A stretch of DNA of 64,000 bases, taken from Acrocarpospora corrugata. GTDB taxonomy: Bacteria > Actinomycetota > Actinomycetes > Streptosporangiales > Streptosporangiaceae. Below are positions 28,194-36,793 of the stretch, one piece after another (the first letter of the stretch is position 1; every line of letters begins with the position of its first letter). Location: the NCBI RefSeq assembly GCF_009687845.1, contig NZ_BLAD01000080.1:1-64000 (forward strand), in the 5' to 3' direction. The notes under the pieces were generated by a model that saw only the letters and a list, made by a program, of their open reading frames with translations, ran no database searches and was not told where the DNA came from. Made by a program: the position numbers and the translations under genes.

Positions 28194-29651
28194 GTGCCCA
28201 CTCTCAGCGATCTGGTCGTGAAACACAGTGACCTCGACTCGGCAGACCTCGAATGGATGCACTCGCTGGTCTCCGACTGGCAGCTGCTGGCCGACCTGTC
28301 CTTCGCCGACCTGATCCTCTGGATCCCCAGCCGGGAGGGATGGCTCGCGGTCGCCCAGATGCGCCCGACCACCGGTCCCACTGTCTACCACGACGACGTG
28401 GTCGGCTCCGTGGTGGCCAAGGGGGAACGTTCCCTGATCGAGACGGCCTGGAACGAGCGGCGGATCTGCCGGGAGGGCGACCCCGACTGGTCGACCGGGG
28501 TGCCGGTGCGGGAGGAGACCATCCCGGTGCGGCGGTCGCTGGAGGGCGACTTCATCGCGGTCATCCAGCGGTCCACGAACCTGTCGTCGGCGCGTACGCC
28601 GTCGCGGCTGGAGCTGACCTATCTGCAGAGCGCCTCGGATCTGGCCCAGATGGTGGCGGAGGGGCGGTTCCCGTTCGCGGAGGCCGAGCCGATGCTGGTG
28701 CGCTCGCCGCGGGTGGGGGACGGGCTGCTGCGGCTGGATCGGGCCGGGCGGGTGACGTACGCGTCGCCGAACGCGCTGTCCGCCTACCGGCGGCTGGGGC
28801 TCCACGCCGACCTGGTCGGTTCTGAGCTGGGCAAGACGACGGCGGATCTCTGCTACCGGGACGAGCCGATCAACGAGGATCTGATGCTGGTCGCCAGCGG
28901 GAAGGCGCCGCGCGAGACCGAGGTGGAGAAGGGCGGCACGGTGGTCCAGCTGCGGGCCATCCCGCTGATCGTGGGCGGCGGCAGGATCGGCGCGCTGGTC
29001 CTGGTCCGGGACGTGACCGAGCTGCGGCGGCGGGAGCGTGAGCTGCTCACCAAGGACGCCACCATCCGGGAGATCCACCACCGGGTGAAGAACAACCTGC
29101 AGACGGTGGCGGCGCTGCTGCGCCTGCAGGCGCGCCGGATGCGCATCCCGGAGGGCCGGGAGGCGCTGGAGGAGGCGGTGCGGCGGGTCGGCTCGATCGC
29201 GATCGTGCACGAGACGCTGGCGCAGATGCCGGAGGAGCTGGTCGAGTTCGACGACATCGCGGACCGGGTCATCTCGATGACGGCCGAGGTGTCGGTGACG
29301 CCGGCGATGGTCCGGCGGGTGGGCTCGTTCGGCATCCTGCCCGCGGCGGTGGCGACGCCGATCGCGATGGTCCTGACCGAACTGCTGCAGAACGCGGTGG
29401 AGCACGGTTTCCAGCACCAGACCGGCAGGGTGGAGGTGCTCGTGTCGCGGGATCAGGACCTGCTGGAGGTGGTCGTCGCCGACGCGGGCCGCGGCCTGCC
29501 CGAGGATTTCGATCTGGAGGTGAACTCCAACCTCGGCCTGCAGATCGTGCGCACGCTGGTGGTGGGAGAACTGTCCGGCCGGCTGGGAATCGCGCCGCGC
29601 CCCGGCGGCGGCACGGAGGTGACGCTCAGCATTCCGGTCAGTCCGGCATGA
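28194..29651 (+). CDS. pdtaS: Sensor histidine kinase PdtaS
   Basis: A 485-aa soluble kinase with an N-terminal GAF-type domain, a PAS-like region (about 180-280) and a HisKA_2-type phospho-acceptor segment (IREIHHRVKNNLQT) followed by an ATPase domain. PdtaS pairs with the RNA-binding antiterminator PdtaR (not in the window). Its convergent position to whiB1, followed by a lipid kinase gene, matches the mycobacterial order. GTG at 28194 lacks a clear ribosome site. Confidence 0.9.
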   Translation: MPTLSDLVVKHSDLDSADLEWMHSLVSDWQLLADLSFADLILWIPSREGWLAVAQMRPTTGPTVYHDDVVGSVVAKGERSLIETAWNERRICREGDPDWSTGVPVREETIPVRRSLEGDFIAVIQRSTNLSSARTPSRLELTYLQSASDLAQMVAEGRFPFAEAEPMLVRSPRVGDGLLRLDRAGRVTYASPNALSAYRRLGLHADLVGSELGKTTADLCYRDEPINEDLMLVASGKAPRETEVEKGGTVVQLRAIPLIVGGGRIGALVLVRDVTELRRRERELLTKDATIREIHHRVKNNLQTVAALLRLQARRMRIPEGREALEEAVRRVGSIAIVHETLAQMPEELVEFDDIADRVISMTAEVSVTPAMVRRVGSFGILPAAVATPIAMVLTELLQNAVEHGFQHQTGRVEVLVSRDQDLLEVVVADAGRGLPEDFDLEVNSNLGLQIVRTLVVGELSGRLGIAPRPGGGTEVTLSIPVSPA

Positions 29652-29774
29652 GCCATCGCCGGTGAATGCCGCCCATTGCCCATGTGACAAATGACATTCA
29701 CCGGAATTGACGCGGAGCAAAGCCGCGCCCGACAATACGAAGATCAGTTTCAGCGAAATTTCGAGCGTTTTTAA

Positions 29775-30029
29775 TCAGGCGGTGGCACGGGCCCGCGCGC
29801 GGGCGACCCGGCGCTTCACGGCGCGGCGTTCGTCTTCGCTCAGCCCGCCCCAGACACCGGCGTCCTGGCCGGATTCGAGGGCCCACTTGAGGCAGTGCTC
29901 GCTGACCGTGCACGCTCGGCAGACCTGCTTGGCCTCTTCGATCTGCATCAGCGCGGGCCCGGTGTTGCCGATCGGGAAGAACAGCTCGGGGTCCACGTCA
30001 CGGCAGGCAGCGCGGTGGCGCCAGTCCAT
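29775..30029 (-). CDS. whiB1: WhiB1-type iron-sulfur transcription factor
   Basis: An 84-aa Wbl protein with four cluster cysteines (Cys9, Cys37, Cys40, Cys46), the GVWGG turn (58-62) and a basic C-terminal tail. WhiB1 binds the major sigma factor and responds to nitric oxide. ATG at 30029 is chosen over GTG at 30038 because AAGGAG lies 8 nt before it and the family starts MDW. A CRP-like site lies about 50 bp upstream. Confidence 0.93.
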   Translation of the reverse strand: MDWRHRAACRDVDPELFFPIGNTGPALMQIEEAKQVCRACTVSEHCLKWALESGQDAGVWGGLSEDERRAVKRRVARARARATA

Positions 30030-30075
30030 GCGTTCCACTCCTTCGTAAGTGGAGCCTCCACGGCTCCTGCACCTT

Positions 30076-30091
30076 TGTGAACTCTTTCACT
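30076..30091. promoter_or_regulatory. CRP-type box upstream of whiB1
   Basis: TGTGA-N6-TCACT, one mismatch from TGTGA-N6-TCACA, lies 47-62 bp upstream of the whiB1 start. The M. tuberculosis whiB1 promoter is known to be controlled by the CRP homologue Rv3676, which makes this site credible. The rest of the 30030-30303 gap shows nothing else I can assign. Confidence 0.6.
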
Positions 30092-30303
30092 AACTGGGGC
30101 GAACGCGTGCCCCCCGGAGTCGGGGCCCGTGTCCGCGATTGTGATCGCCGGGGACCCTCCGGAAGCTGTGGCTCCCGCAAAGGTCCTACGTTCCGACGTC
30201 GCGTTCAGCTTTTCAGGCACGCCTAGCGCACACAAGAGGTTTGGGAGAACGTTTTGCCGGTTATAGCTGTCGGATGCGTCACACTATGACCGCATGTAAC
30301 GGG

Positions 30304-31317
30304 CTAGACCAGAACTTGTAACGCGTCCGGGATAGAGCGAAAAACCACCCGTTCCCGTTCACCCAGGTAATCGCCGTCAAGCTGGAAAGCGACCGGGCGT
30401 TCCGCTGACAAGGTGAACTCGGCCTCGTCATGCGCTTGCACGAGGTGTTTACCCGCCGGCAACCCAGCGCGCTCTCCGACGATCTGCCGGACGAGCCCCA
30501 GCATGGCAGGCAACCCCAGCCGCTGGAGGCCGATCAGGTCCAATCCGGTGTCGAATCCCGCCCACGGCGTCGGGTTGACCGGACGGTTTCCGATATACGT
30601 CCACGGCGCGGTGTTCGAGACGATCGCCAGGAAGATCCCGCGCTCGTCCGCGAGCCTCGGCCGGTGCAGCGTCATCGCGGGATGCCGCCGGTCCGTCATG
30701 AAGTAGTGCCGCAGCGCGGTGTTGACGTAGAGCGTCGGCGAAGCCCGGTAACCCGCGCTCCGCAGACCTTCCACCGCCCGGATGACCTCGGCGTCGTAGC
30801 CGAGCCCGGCACAGAATGTAAAGTAGCGAGACCCGCCCCCTGCCCGCCGCCGCGGTCCGCTGACATCCGACGCCCCGGCGATCTCGGCGGCCAGCCCGCC
30901 GCCGTCGCCCAGGGTCTCGTCCAGGTCCCAGGTCGCGTGGCCGAGGCTGATCGTGCGGTGCCGGCCGTCGCGCAGCGCCTCCAGGACGGCGCCGGTGGCC
31001 TCGATCGGATGGTTCGGCAGGCCCAGCGCGCGGGCCAGCACATTCGCGCTGCCCCCGGGGATGATGATCAGTTTGGGCCGGGCCTCGCCCGCCATCAGCC
31101 CGTTGGCCACCTCGTTGACCGTGCCGTCGCCCCCCAGTACGGCTACCGCGTCGAAACCCTTGGCCCCCGCCGTCCCCGCCAGCACGGCGGCGTGGCCGCG
31201 ATAGCGGGTCTCCTCGACGGTGAGTTCCACGGCCGCGCCGAGGGCCCGGATCAGCACGTCGCGGGAGCGCCGGTTGGTGGAGGTCGCCTTGGGATTGACC
31301 AGGAGAAGAGCCCGCAT
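30304..31317 (-). CDS. Diacylglycerol/lipid kinase family protein
   Basis: A 337-aa cytoplasmic enzyme of the DAGK catalytic family with GGDGTVNEV at the nucleotide site and PGGSANVLARALGLP following. It probably phosphorylates a lipid or diacylglycerol. It neighbours whiB1, as in other actinobacteria. Confidence 0.87.
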   Translation of the reverse strand: MRALLLVNPKATSTNRRSRDVLIRALGAAVELTVEETRYRGHAAVLAGTAGAKGFDAVAVLGGDGTVNEVANGLMAGEARPKLIIIPGGSANVLARALGLPNHPIEATGAVLEALRDGRHRTISLGHATWDLDETLGDGGGLAAEIAGASDVSGPRRRAGGGSRYFTFCAGLGYDAEVIRAVEGLRSAGYRASPTLYVNTALRHYFMTDRRHPAMTLHRPRLADERGIFLAIVSNTAPWTYIGNRPVNPTPWAGFDTGLDLIGLQRLGLPAMLGLVRQIVGERAGLPAGKHLVQAHDEAEFTLSAERPVAFQLDGDYLGERERVVFRSIPDALQVLV

Positions 31318-31352
31318 GCCTGAAGGTTAGACCAGCGATAGGGTCGGCAACT

Positions 31353-31730
31353 GTGTCGAATCGTCCGGTGACCTTGACCGTGGCAGCCGCCGTACTGGCT
31401 CTGCAGGGCCTGACCGCCCTGGTGCTGGGCGGATATGTCCTTTACGAGATTGTGATCGGCCAGGGCGAGGACATCGGCAGCGCGTTCGCGCTGGCCGGGT
31501 TCGCGTTCGCCGTGGCGGCCGGTTTCGGCTGGGTGGCGCTGGGGACGCTGCGGGTGCTGCGGTGGAGCCGGGGCCCCGCGGTGGTGGCCCAGATCTTCGC
31601 GCTGCCGCTCGCGGTGACGCTGATCCAGTCGCAGCAGTACCTCTGGGGTGTCCCGCTGGTGGTCGCGGCCGCGGTGGCGCTGGTCACGCTGCTCGCCCCG
31701 CCGTCCACCAAGGCGCTGACGGACGACTAG
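31353..31730 (+). CDS. Small integral membrane protein
   Basis: A 125-aa protein with four predicted membrane helices and short loops; no motif gives a function. GTG start at 31353, divergent from the lipid kinase gene by 35 bp. A similar small membrane gene accompanies whiB1 and the lipid kinase in mycobacteria, by recollection. Confidence 0.75.
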   Translation: MSNRPVTLTVAAAVLALQGLTALVLGGYVLYEIVIGQGEDIGSAFALAGFAFAVAAGFGWVALGTLRVLRWSRGPAVVAQIFALPLAVTLIQSQQYLWGVPLVVAAAVALVTLLAPPSTKALTDD

Positions 31731-31757
31731 GAACCGAGCCCGGCCGGGCAGCCCCAC

Positions 31758-31781
31758 GCCGGTCCGACGAGCGGGACCGGC
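31758..31781. terminator. Hairpin between convergent genes
   Basis: 8-bp perfect stem (31758-31765 with 31774-31781) in the gap between the convergent membrane protein and Roadblock genes; it lacks a long T run. Confidence 0.45.
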
Positions 31782-31802
31782 ACTGCCCAGCGGGGCGAAG
31801 TT

Positions 31803-32168
31803 TCAGAGCGAGAGCTCGCGCTCGATGCGCTTGAGGTGGTGGCGGGCCAGCGCCAGGTTCGCGCGGTCCCGGTCCAGGACCAGGTAGAGGAACAGCTGCC
31901 CGCCTGGCGCGGCCAGCAGCCGGATGATGTGGTACTGCTTGTTCAGCGTGATCAGCATGTCCTCGATCGTGTCGTCGAGCGCCAGTGAGGCCATGGTCCG
32001 CAGCTTGGCCCGGACCACCTCGGTGTTTCCGGCGGCCGCCACCTCCAGGTCGAGGGCCCGGCCCCCGCCGATCGTTCCGAGCGACATTCCGCTCCCGTAG
32101 TCCACCAGCGCCGCGCCCTGCGCGCCGTCGATGGTCATGGCTTCCTTCAGTGCGGTTTCGATGTTCAT
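31803..32168 (-). CDS. Roadblock/LC7-domain protein (first of two)
   Basis: A 121-aa protein with the Roadblock/longin-like fold pattern: alternating strands around ALVDYGSGMSLG and LITLNKQYHIIRLL, ending in a helix. Such proteins regulate small Ras-like GTPases in bacteria (MglB, CvnB). No GTPase gene is in the window. It is divergent from the DUF4388-like gene. Confidence 0.75.
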   Translation of the reverse strand: MNIETALKEAMTIDGAQGAALVDYGSGMSLGTIGGGRALDLEVAAAGNTEVVRAKLRTMASLALDDTIEDMLITLNKQYHIIRLLAAPGGQLFLYLVLDRDRANLALARHHLKRIERELSL

Positions 32169-32378
32169 AGAGCTCTTTCGACTCAGCGCGTGATCTGGCA
32201 GATCTGGCCCCCAGATAGGGGCTGGATGTCACACGCTCTTGCAGTTGTAGGGACATAAAGTACTCTTGCGGCCTCAGATAGTGAAGGGGACATAGTGTGC
32301 AGAGTGACAAGCCGCCCGGTTAACACCCCCTGACCGACCCCGACCCCCCCGCTGGCACCATCACGCAGGACGTCAAAC

Positions 32379-33323
32379 GTGAACGGGCAATACTCCAACG
32401 GCCTCTCCACCCCTTCCACCGCGTCGCTGGACGACCTCGGCCCTGTCGGGGCGATGTTGCGTGAGCACGGGCGCGCCAACTTCTCCGGCCTGCTGCGGAT
32501 CACCGGCAGCCCCGGCGGAACCGTGTTTCTCCGCGACGGTCTGGTCGTCGCCGCCTCGACCCCCGCCTCGCCGGGACCGGAATCGCTGCTGCTCAGGTCG
32601 GGCCGGATCAGCGAGGAGGCCTGGAACCTGGCCTTCACGGCCGGCGCCCCCTCCGGCCATCTGGCCGCGGAACTGGTCGGGCAGAGCGCCATCGGCTCGG
32701 CCGGGCTGGAGGTCGTCTGCCTGTCGGCCATCTTCGACGCGGTGTACGCGATGGAGCTGTTCGGGGTGGAGACCTGCGAACCCGAGACGACCGGCCCGAA
32801 CGGGCTGCTCCCCCCTTTACCCGTCCTTCCGGGCATCACCACCGACCGCCTGGTCCGGGACCTCAGCCGCCGGATGGCCATGACCGCGGCCTGGGCGGAG
32901 ATCGGGGTCACCGCCCACAGCCGCCCGGTCGCGCACCACCCGATCGCCGAACCGCAACTCCAGGCCGAGAAGATCCGCCACGACGTGCTGACGAAGTCCA
33001 ACGGCCGCAGAACCCCCCGCGACATCGCCTTCGCGCTCGGCCAGGGCCTCTACGTGATCATGCAGGAGATCGCCTCGCTGGCCGAGGCCGGGCTGCTGGA
33101 ACCCAGCCCGCCGGAGCTGCGGACCCGCCCGGCCGTGTCAGCCGAAGACCCGACGAAGCCCCCCTCGCTGCCGCAACGCCGGCGGGGCTCCAGCAAGGTC
33201 AACAAAGTGCTGCCACCCCAGACCGGCAAGCCGGACGGTCGCCGTCCGCTGCTTGGCCCGCGCATCCCGCCTGACCTCGCGGTGCGCCCAGACAAGAACC
33301 CTGACGATGAGCCGGAAGCCTGA
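32379..33323 (+). CDS. DUF4388-like protein with disordered tail
   Basis: A 314-aa protein. The N-terminal region (about 20-130; LREHGRANFSGLLRITG, FLRDGLVVAAS) resembles DUF4388 effector domains; a middle region (about 165-245) looks like a winged-helix-type helical domain; the last 70 residues are basic, Pro-rich and probably disordered. GTG at 32379. It lies 84 bp upstream of a Roadblock gene on the same strand. Confidence 0.7.
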   Translation: MNGQYSNGLSTPSTASLDDLGPVGAMLREHGRANFSGLLRITGSPGGTVFLRDGLVVAASTPASPGPESLLLRSGRISEEAWNLAFTAGAPSGHLAAELVGQSAIGSAGLEVVCLSAIFDAVYAMELFGVETCEPETTGPNGLLPPLPVLPGITTDRLVRDLSRRMAMTAAWAEIGVTAHSRPVAHHPIAEPQLQAEKIRHDVLTKSNGRRTPRDIAFALGQGLYVIMQEIASLAEAGLLEPSPPELRTRPAVSAEDPTKPPSLPQRRRGSSKVNKVLPPQTGKPDGRRPLLGPRIPPDLAVRPDKNPDDEPEA

Positions 33324-33407
33324 CATCCCGACCGCCCTAGCGCTCCAAGGGCCGTGAGAGGCGGCTTGGCACCACACTCCCGCACCAAAGAAATAGAAGG
33401 TCAGAAC

Positions 33408-33788
33408 ATGGCGCACAACGCGTTACTTTCCGAGTTGCATTGGCTTCGCGACCAAGTCACCGGGGTCATGGAATCCGCGGTCGCCACCGTGGACGGGCTG
33501 CTGGTGGTCGCCGACACCGACGGAGCTCAGCCGGAGGTGGTGTCCGCGCTCGCGGCGGCCACGCTGGGCCTGGGCAAGCGCACCGGCCACGAGGTCGGCA
33601 TGGGCGAACTGCGTGAGGTGGTGATCCGCTGTCGCGGCGGATACATCGTCGTCTACGCGGTCGGGCAGGTGGCGCTGCTGGCGGTGCTGGCCGACGAGGG
33701 CTTGGACGTCGGCCGCCTGCACATCGAGTCCCGCCCGGCCGTGGAACGGCTGGGCGCCCTGCTCACGCAGGAGCACGCCGCGAACTGA
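33408..33788 (+). CDS. Roadblock/LC7-domain protein (second)
   Basis: A 126-aa Roadblock protein (ATVDGLLVVADTDGAQPEVVSALAA at its core is typical, given here by position 25-50). ATG at 33408 is chosen over the longer frame from 33354 because of AAGG upstream and typical family length. It follows the DUF4388-like gene and probably shares its transcript. Confidence 0.82.
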   Translation: MAHNALLSELHWLRDQVTGVMESAVATVDGLLVVADTDGAQPEVVSALAAATLGLGKRTGHEVGMGELREVVIRCRGGYIVVYAVGQVALLAVLADEGLDVGRLHIESRPAVERLGALLTQEHAAN

Positions 33789-33823
33789 GCGCGGGGTTGA
33801 ACGTTGTCGCCACGAGCATGATC

Positions 33824-33852
33824 GACCGCGCGCACGCCGGGTGCGCGCGGTC
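33824..33852. terminator. Bidirectional terminator
   Basis: A perfect 12-bp stem (33824-33835 with 33841-33852) with a 5-nt loop lies directly between the convergent Roadblock and sigma-factor genes. Confidence 0.7.
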
Positions 33853-34653
33853 TCAATCCTCGGCCGTCAGGCCTTCACGGAGCTGGGTGAGCGTGCGGGC
33901 CAGCAGCCGGGAGACGTGCATCTGCGAGATGCCCAGTTCGGTGGCGATCTGGGACTGGGTCATGTTGCCGAAGAACCGGAGCAGCAGAATGCGCTTCTCG
34001 CGCGGCGGCAGCCGTTCGAGTAGCGGTTTGAGCGATTCCCGGTATTCGACCCCTTCCAGTGACTCGTCCACGATGCCCAGCGAGTCGGACACGGCCGGCG
34101 CGTCGTCGTCGCCCGAGTCGGGCGCGTCCAGGGAGACCGTCGAGTAGGCGTTCGCCGACTCCAGGCCTTCCAGCACCTCTTCCTCGGTCATCTGCAGGTG
34201 CGCGGCCAGCTCGGCCACGGTGGGCGCGCGGCCCTCCCGCTGGGACAGCTCGCTGATCGCCTTGGTCAGCGACAGCTTGAGCTCCTGCAGGCGGCGCGGC
34301 ACCCGGACCGCCCAGCCCTTGTCGCGGAAGTGCCGCTTGATCTCACCGACGATGGTCGGCGTCGCGTACGTCGAGAACTCCACACCCCGGCCCAGGTCGA
34401 ACCGGTCGATCGACTTGATCAGGCCGATGGTGGCCACCTGGGTGAGGTCGTCCAGCCACTCGCCGCGGTTGCGGAACCGGCGGGCCAGATACTCCACCAG
34501 CGGCAGATGGAGCTCCACGAGCTCGTCACGGATGCGCTGACGGCGCGGGTCGTCGGTCGGCAGCTCCGCCAGCTCTCCGAACAGCGTGCGCGCGCGCACC
34601 CGATCCGGCACGCCGGAGTCGCTGGAGGCCATGGCACGGGTCCTTTCCGTCAC
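33853..34653 (-). CDS. SigF/SigB-family sigma factor
   Basis: A 266-aa group-3 sigma factor with sigma-2 (LDDLTQVATIGLIKSIDRFD), sigma-3 and sigma-4 (LPPREKRILLLRFFGNMTQSQ) regions, typical of the stress/sporulation SigB/F family. The upstream gene encodes an RsbW-like anti-sigma factor. GTG at 34653 overlaps its stop (GTGA); ATG at 34632, with GGAAAGGA upstream, is an equally possible start. Confidence 0.9.
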   Translation of the reverse strand: MTERTRAMASSDSGVPDRVRARTLFGELAELPTDDPRRQRIRDELVELHLPLVEYLARRFRNRGEWLDDLTQVATIGLIKSIDRFDLGRGVEFSTYATPTIVGEIKRHFRDKGWAVRVPRRLQELKLSLTKAISELSQREGRAPTVAELAAHLQMTEEEVLEGLESANAYSTVSLDAPDSGDDDAPAVSDSLGIVDESLEGVEYRESLKPLLERLPPREKRILLLRFFGNMTQSQIATELGISQMHVSRLLARTLTQLREGLTAED

Positions 34654-35072
34654 GCCGGCCTCGCCGCGCCTCGCCGCTTGCGCAGCACGATCGCCATGTG
34701 ATCGGGGGAGTCGGACACGGCGTCGACGTCGTCGGCGAGTGCGGTGAGCACCATCCAGGCGAAGTCATCGCGTTTGGGCTCGGCGATGCCGACCGTGCTG
34801 ACCTCGACCCGGATCGACATCTCCTGCCCGGTCAGCTCGAACTCAGCCGTGAGATCGGTGCCCGGCACCGCCTGCCTGAGCAGCATGGCGCACGCCTCGT
34901 CCACCGCGATCCGCAGGTCCTCGATCTCGTCGAGCGTGAAATCGAGCCGGGCGGCGAGGCCGGCCGTAGCCGTCCGCAGCACGGACAGATAGGCGCTGGC
35001 GGCGGGCAGCCGGACGCTCACCGCGTCCCTGATCCCAGCCAGATCCCCTGTGACATCAGTTGCGTCGGTCAC
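34650..35072 (-). CDS. RsbW-type anti-sigma factor (GHKL kinase fold)
   Basis: A 140-aa HATPase_c_2 protein. The N-box region IAVDEACAMLL is recognisable and the size is that of RsbW/UsfX. It should bind and silence the sigma factor encoded next. The final four bases overlap the sigma gene, as expected for stoichiometric coupling. Confidence 0.85.
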   Translation of the reverse strand: MTDATDVTGDLAGIRDAVSVRLPAASAYLSVLRTATAGLAARLDFTLDEIEDLRIAVDEACAMLLRQAVPGTDLTAEFELTGQEMSIRVEVSTVGIAEPKRDDFAWMVLTALADDVDAVSDSPDHMAIVLRKRRGAARPA

Positions 35073-35179
35073 GTTCCTCCTTGCCCTGTCGGCCGAGTTC
35101 TTTGGGGGCCGCTTCCCTGCAACCTACCGCCCTCGGCACCGGATTGCTCGGCTTGGACGCGCCGATGCCCGAAATGCGA

Positions 35180-35208
35180 GGACCCCGCACGACTTTCGCG
35201 CGGGGTCC
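35180..35208 (-). terminator. Hairpin downstream of sodN
   Basis: 9-bp stem (35180-35188 with 35200-35208) with an 11-nt loop lies about 50 bp past the sodN stop and before the anti-sigma gene; probably ends the sodN transcript. Confidence 0.55.
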
Positions 35209-35259
35209 GTCACTTTGGCCGCGCCTTCGGCACGGCGGGCTTGCCCGGCTTGGCAAAGG

Positions 35260-35646
35260 TTAGGCCGCCTTTGTCTCCCAGAAGATCTTGGAGATTTCGT
35301 CGACCTTGGCGAGCAGGTCGTCGGCCTTGCCGAGGTCGACCGTGCCCTTGGCGCCGGCCGCGCCCGCCAGCTTGGTGGCGTCCCAGAACAGCTGGTGGAG
35401 CTGCGGGTAGGTCTCCAGGTGCGGCGGCTTGAAGTAGTCCGTCCACAGCACCCAGAGGTGGTGCTTGACCAGCTCGGCCCGCTCCTCCTTGATGGAGAGC
35501 GCGCGCGAGCGGAAAACCGGGTCATCGTTGTCGGCGTACTTGGCCATGATGGCCTTCACCGATTCGGCCTCGATGCGGGCCTGCGCGGGGTCGTAGACAC
35601 CGCACGGCAGGTCACAATGGGCCGATGCCACGTGCTTGGCAAGCAT
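35260..35646 (-). CDS. sodN: Nickel superoxide dismutase precursor
   Basis: A 128-aa precursor of cytoplasmic Ni-SOD. The nickel hook HCDLPCGVY is intact (His10, Cys11, Cys15). The leader removed by the maturation protease is only 9 residues (MLAKHVASA), shorter than the 14 of Streptomyces as I recall. ATG at 35646 has GGAAAGGA at 7-nt spacing. The processing enzyme is encoded divergently 63 bp away. Confidence 0.96.
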   Translation of the reverse strand: MLAKHVASAHCDLPCGVYDPAQARIEAESVKAIMAKYADNDDPVFRSRALSIKEERAELVKHHLWVLWTDYFKPPHLETYPQLHQLFWDATKLAGAAGAKGTVDLGKADDLLAKVDEISKIFWETKAA

Positions 35647-35709
35647 CGGGGTTTCCTTTCCTCAGACTGGCTACAACATCCAACCGTACTCCCCTCGCCG
35701 AGGCTGATC

Positions 35710-36009
35710 ATGTTCACCACCGTCCGAGTGGCCGGAGATTCGATGTTGCCGGGTCTTCGCCCTGGTGACTGCCTGCTGGTACGGCTCCGCGCCCCGGTCC
35801 GTCCCGGCGATCTGGTCATCGCCCGCCGCCCGCACGGCCTGATCGTGAAGCGCGCGTTCCGCCGTACCGACGGGGGCTGGTGGCTGGAGAGCGACAACCA
35901 GCGGGCCGCGGGACGGCAGGACAGCTGGGACTACGGCGCCGTCCCCGAGCAGGACGTCCTCGGCCGGGTGCTGCTGCGCTACTGGCCGGTCAGGCGTTCC
36001 GCTTCCTAG
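35710..36009 (+). CDS. sodX: Nickel-type SOD maturation protease (S26 family)
   Basis: A 99-aa signal-peptidase-like protein with the catalytic Ser in AGDSMLPGL and the Lys in HGLIVKRAF. It lacks a membrane anchor, fitting the cytoplasmic protease that trims SodN. Divergent from sodN; its 3' end overlaps the convergent CGNR gene by 20 bp. Confidence 0.9.
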   Translation: MFTTVRVAGDSMLPGLRPGDCLLVRLRAPVRPGDLVIARRPHGLIVKRAFRRTDGGWWLESDNQRAAGRQDSWDYGAVPEQDVLGRVLLRYWPVRRSAS

Positions 36010-36517
36010 CTCGGTAGGCGGCCACGTTGGCCCGGCTGGCGCAGCGTTCCGAGCAGTACCGGCGGGACTTGTTGGACGAGGTGTCCAGGTAGGCGTTGCG
36101 GCACGGGGGCGCCTGGCAGATGCCCAGGCGGTCGGGGCCGAGCCCGGTCACCACGCTGGCCAGGCCCATCACCGAGCCGACCGCGACGGCGTCGGCGACC
36201 CGGCCGCCCTCGGTCAGGTGCATATGCCAGGACTGCCCGTCATGACCGGAAATTTGCGGATGCACCGGATGGCGGACCAGTAAACCGTTGAGGCGTTCGA
36301 CCACATCGGCCGCATCCCCCTGCGCGGCCGACTCGAACACCCCGGTGAGCTCTTCGCGGAGTTCGCAAATAGCGTCCAGATCGCGCCGCGTCGCGCGGGC
36401 GGCGGCCTCGGTCCTGCCCGTCTCGGACAGGAGATCGCGAAGCGCTTCGAGGCTCCTCAGCCCGTGCTTCCGGTTGACCAGAAGCACGGCGAGTTCTGCA
36501 TAAGACGTCAGATCCAC
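35990..36517 (-). CDS. CGNR zinc-finger regulator (ABATE/RsmC-like)
   Basis: A 175-aa protein with an N-terminal helical ABATE-like domain and a C-terminal CGNR-type zinc finger (CQAPPCRNAYLDTSSNKSRRYC given as positions about 130-155, with two Cys pairs). It is probably a DNA-binding stress regulator. GTG at 36517 preceded by AAGG is preferred over the long in-frame extension to 36658, which has no family similarity. The 276-bp gap to the malic enzyme gene holds no feature I can name. Confidence 0.8.
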   Translation of the reverse strand: MDLTSYAELAVLLVNRKHGLRSLEALRDLLSETGRTEAAARATRRDLDAICELREELTGVFESAAQGDAADVVERLNGLLVRHPVHPQISGHDGQSWHMHLTEGGRVADAVAVGSVMGLASVVTGLGPDRLGICQAPPCRNAYLDTSSNKSRRYCSERCASRANVAAYRARKRNA

Positions 36518-36793
36518 CGTGAGACCTTGTAAGAAGTGACTCCGGACTTTGAGTATTACATGGTTGAGGAAAGTTCCAAAGGGGTTGTGACGGTGGTAAA
36601 TCTCCCTCCGCTGCTTGGATGCCCCGCCCGGGTGTCGCCATCTCAGCATGTGGCACAATCAACGACACGCGGGTGACCCCCGTACCCCGTCAGGAGACAC
36701 CGTCAACGGCGACGGCGCAGGGGCATATACCCATGCCTGGGCCCTCGTTCTCTTGCGGCGTCTAACGTGCTTTCTAGACAACTGGGGTCATCA

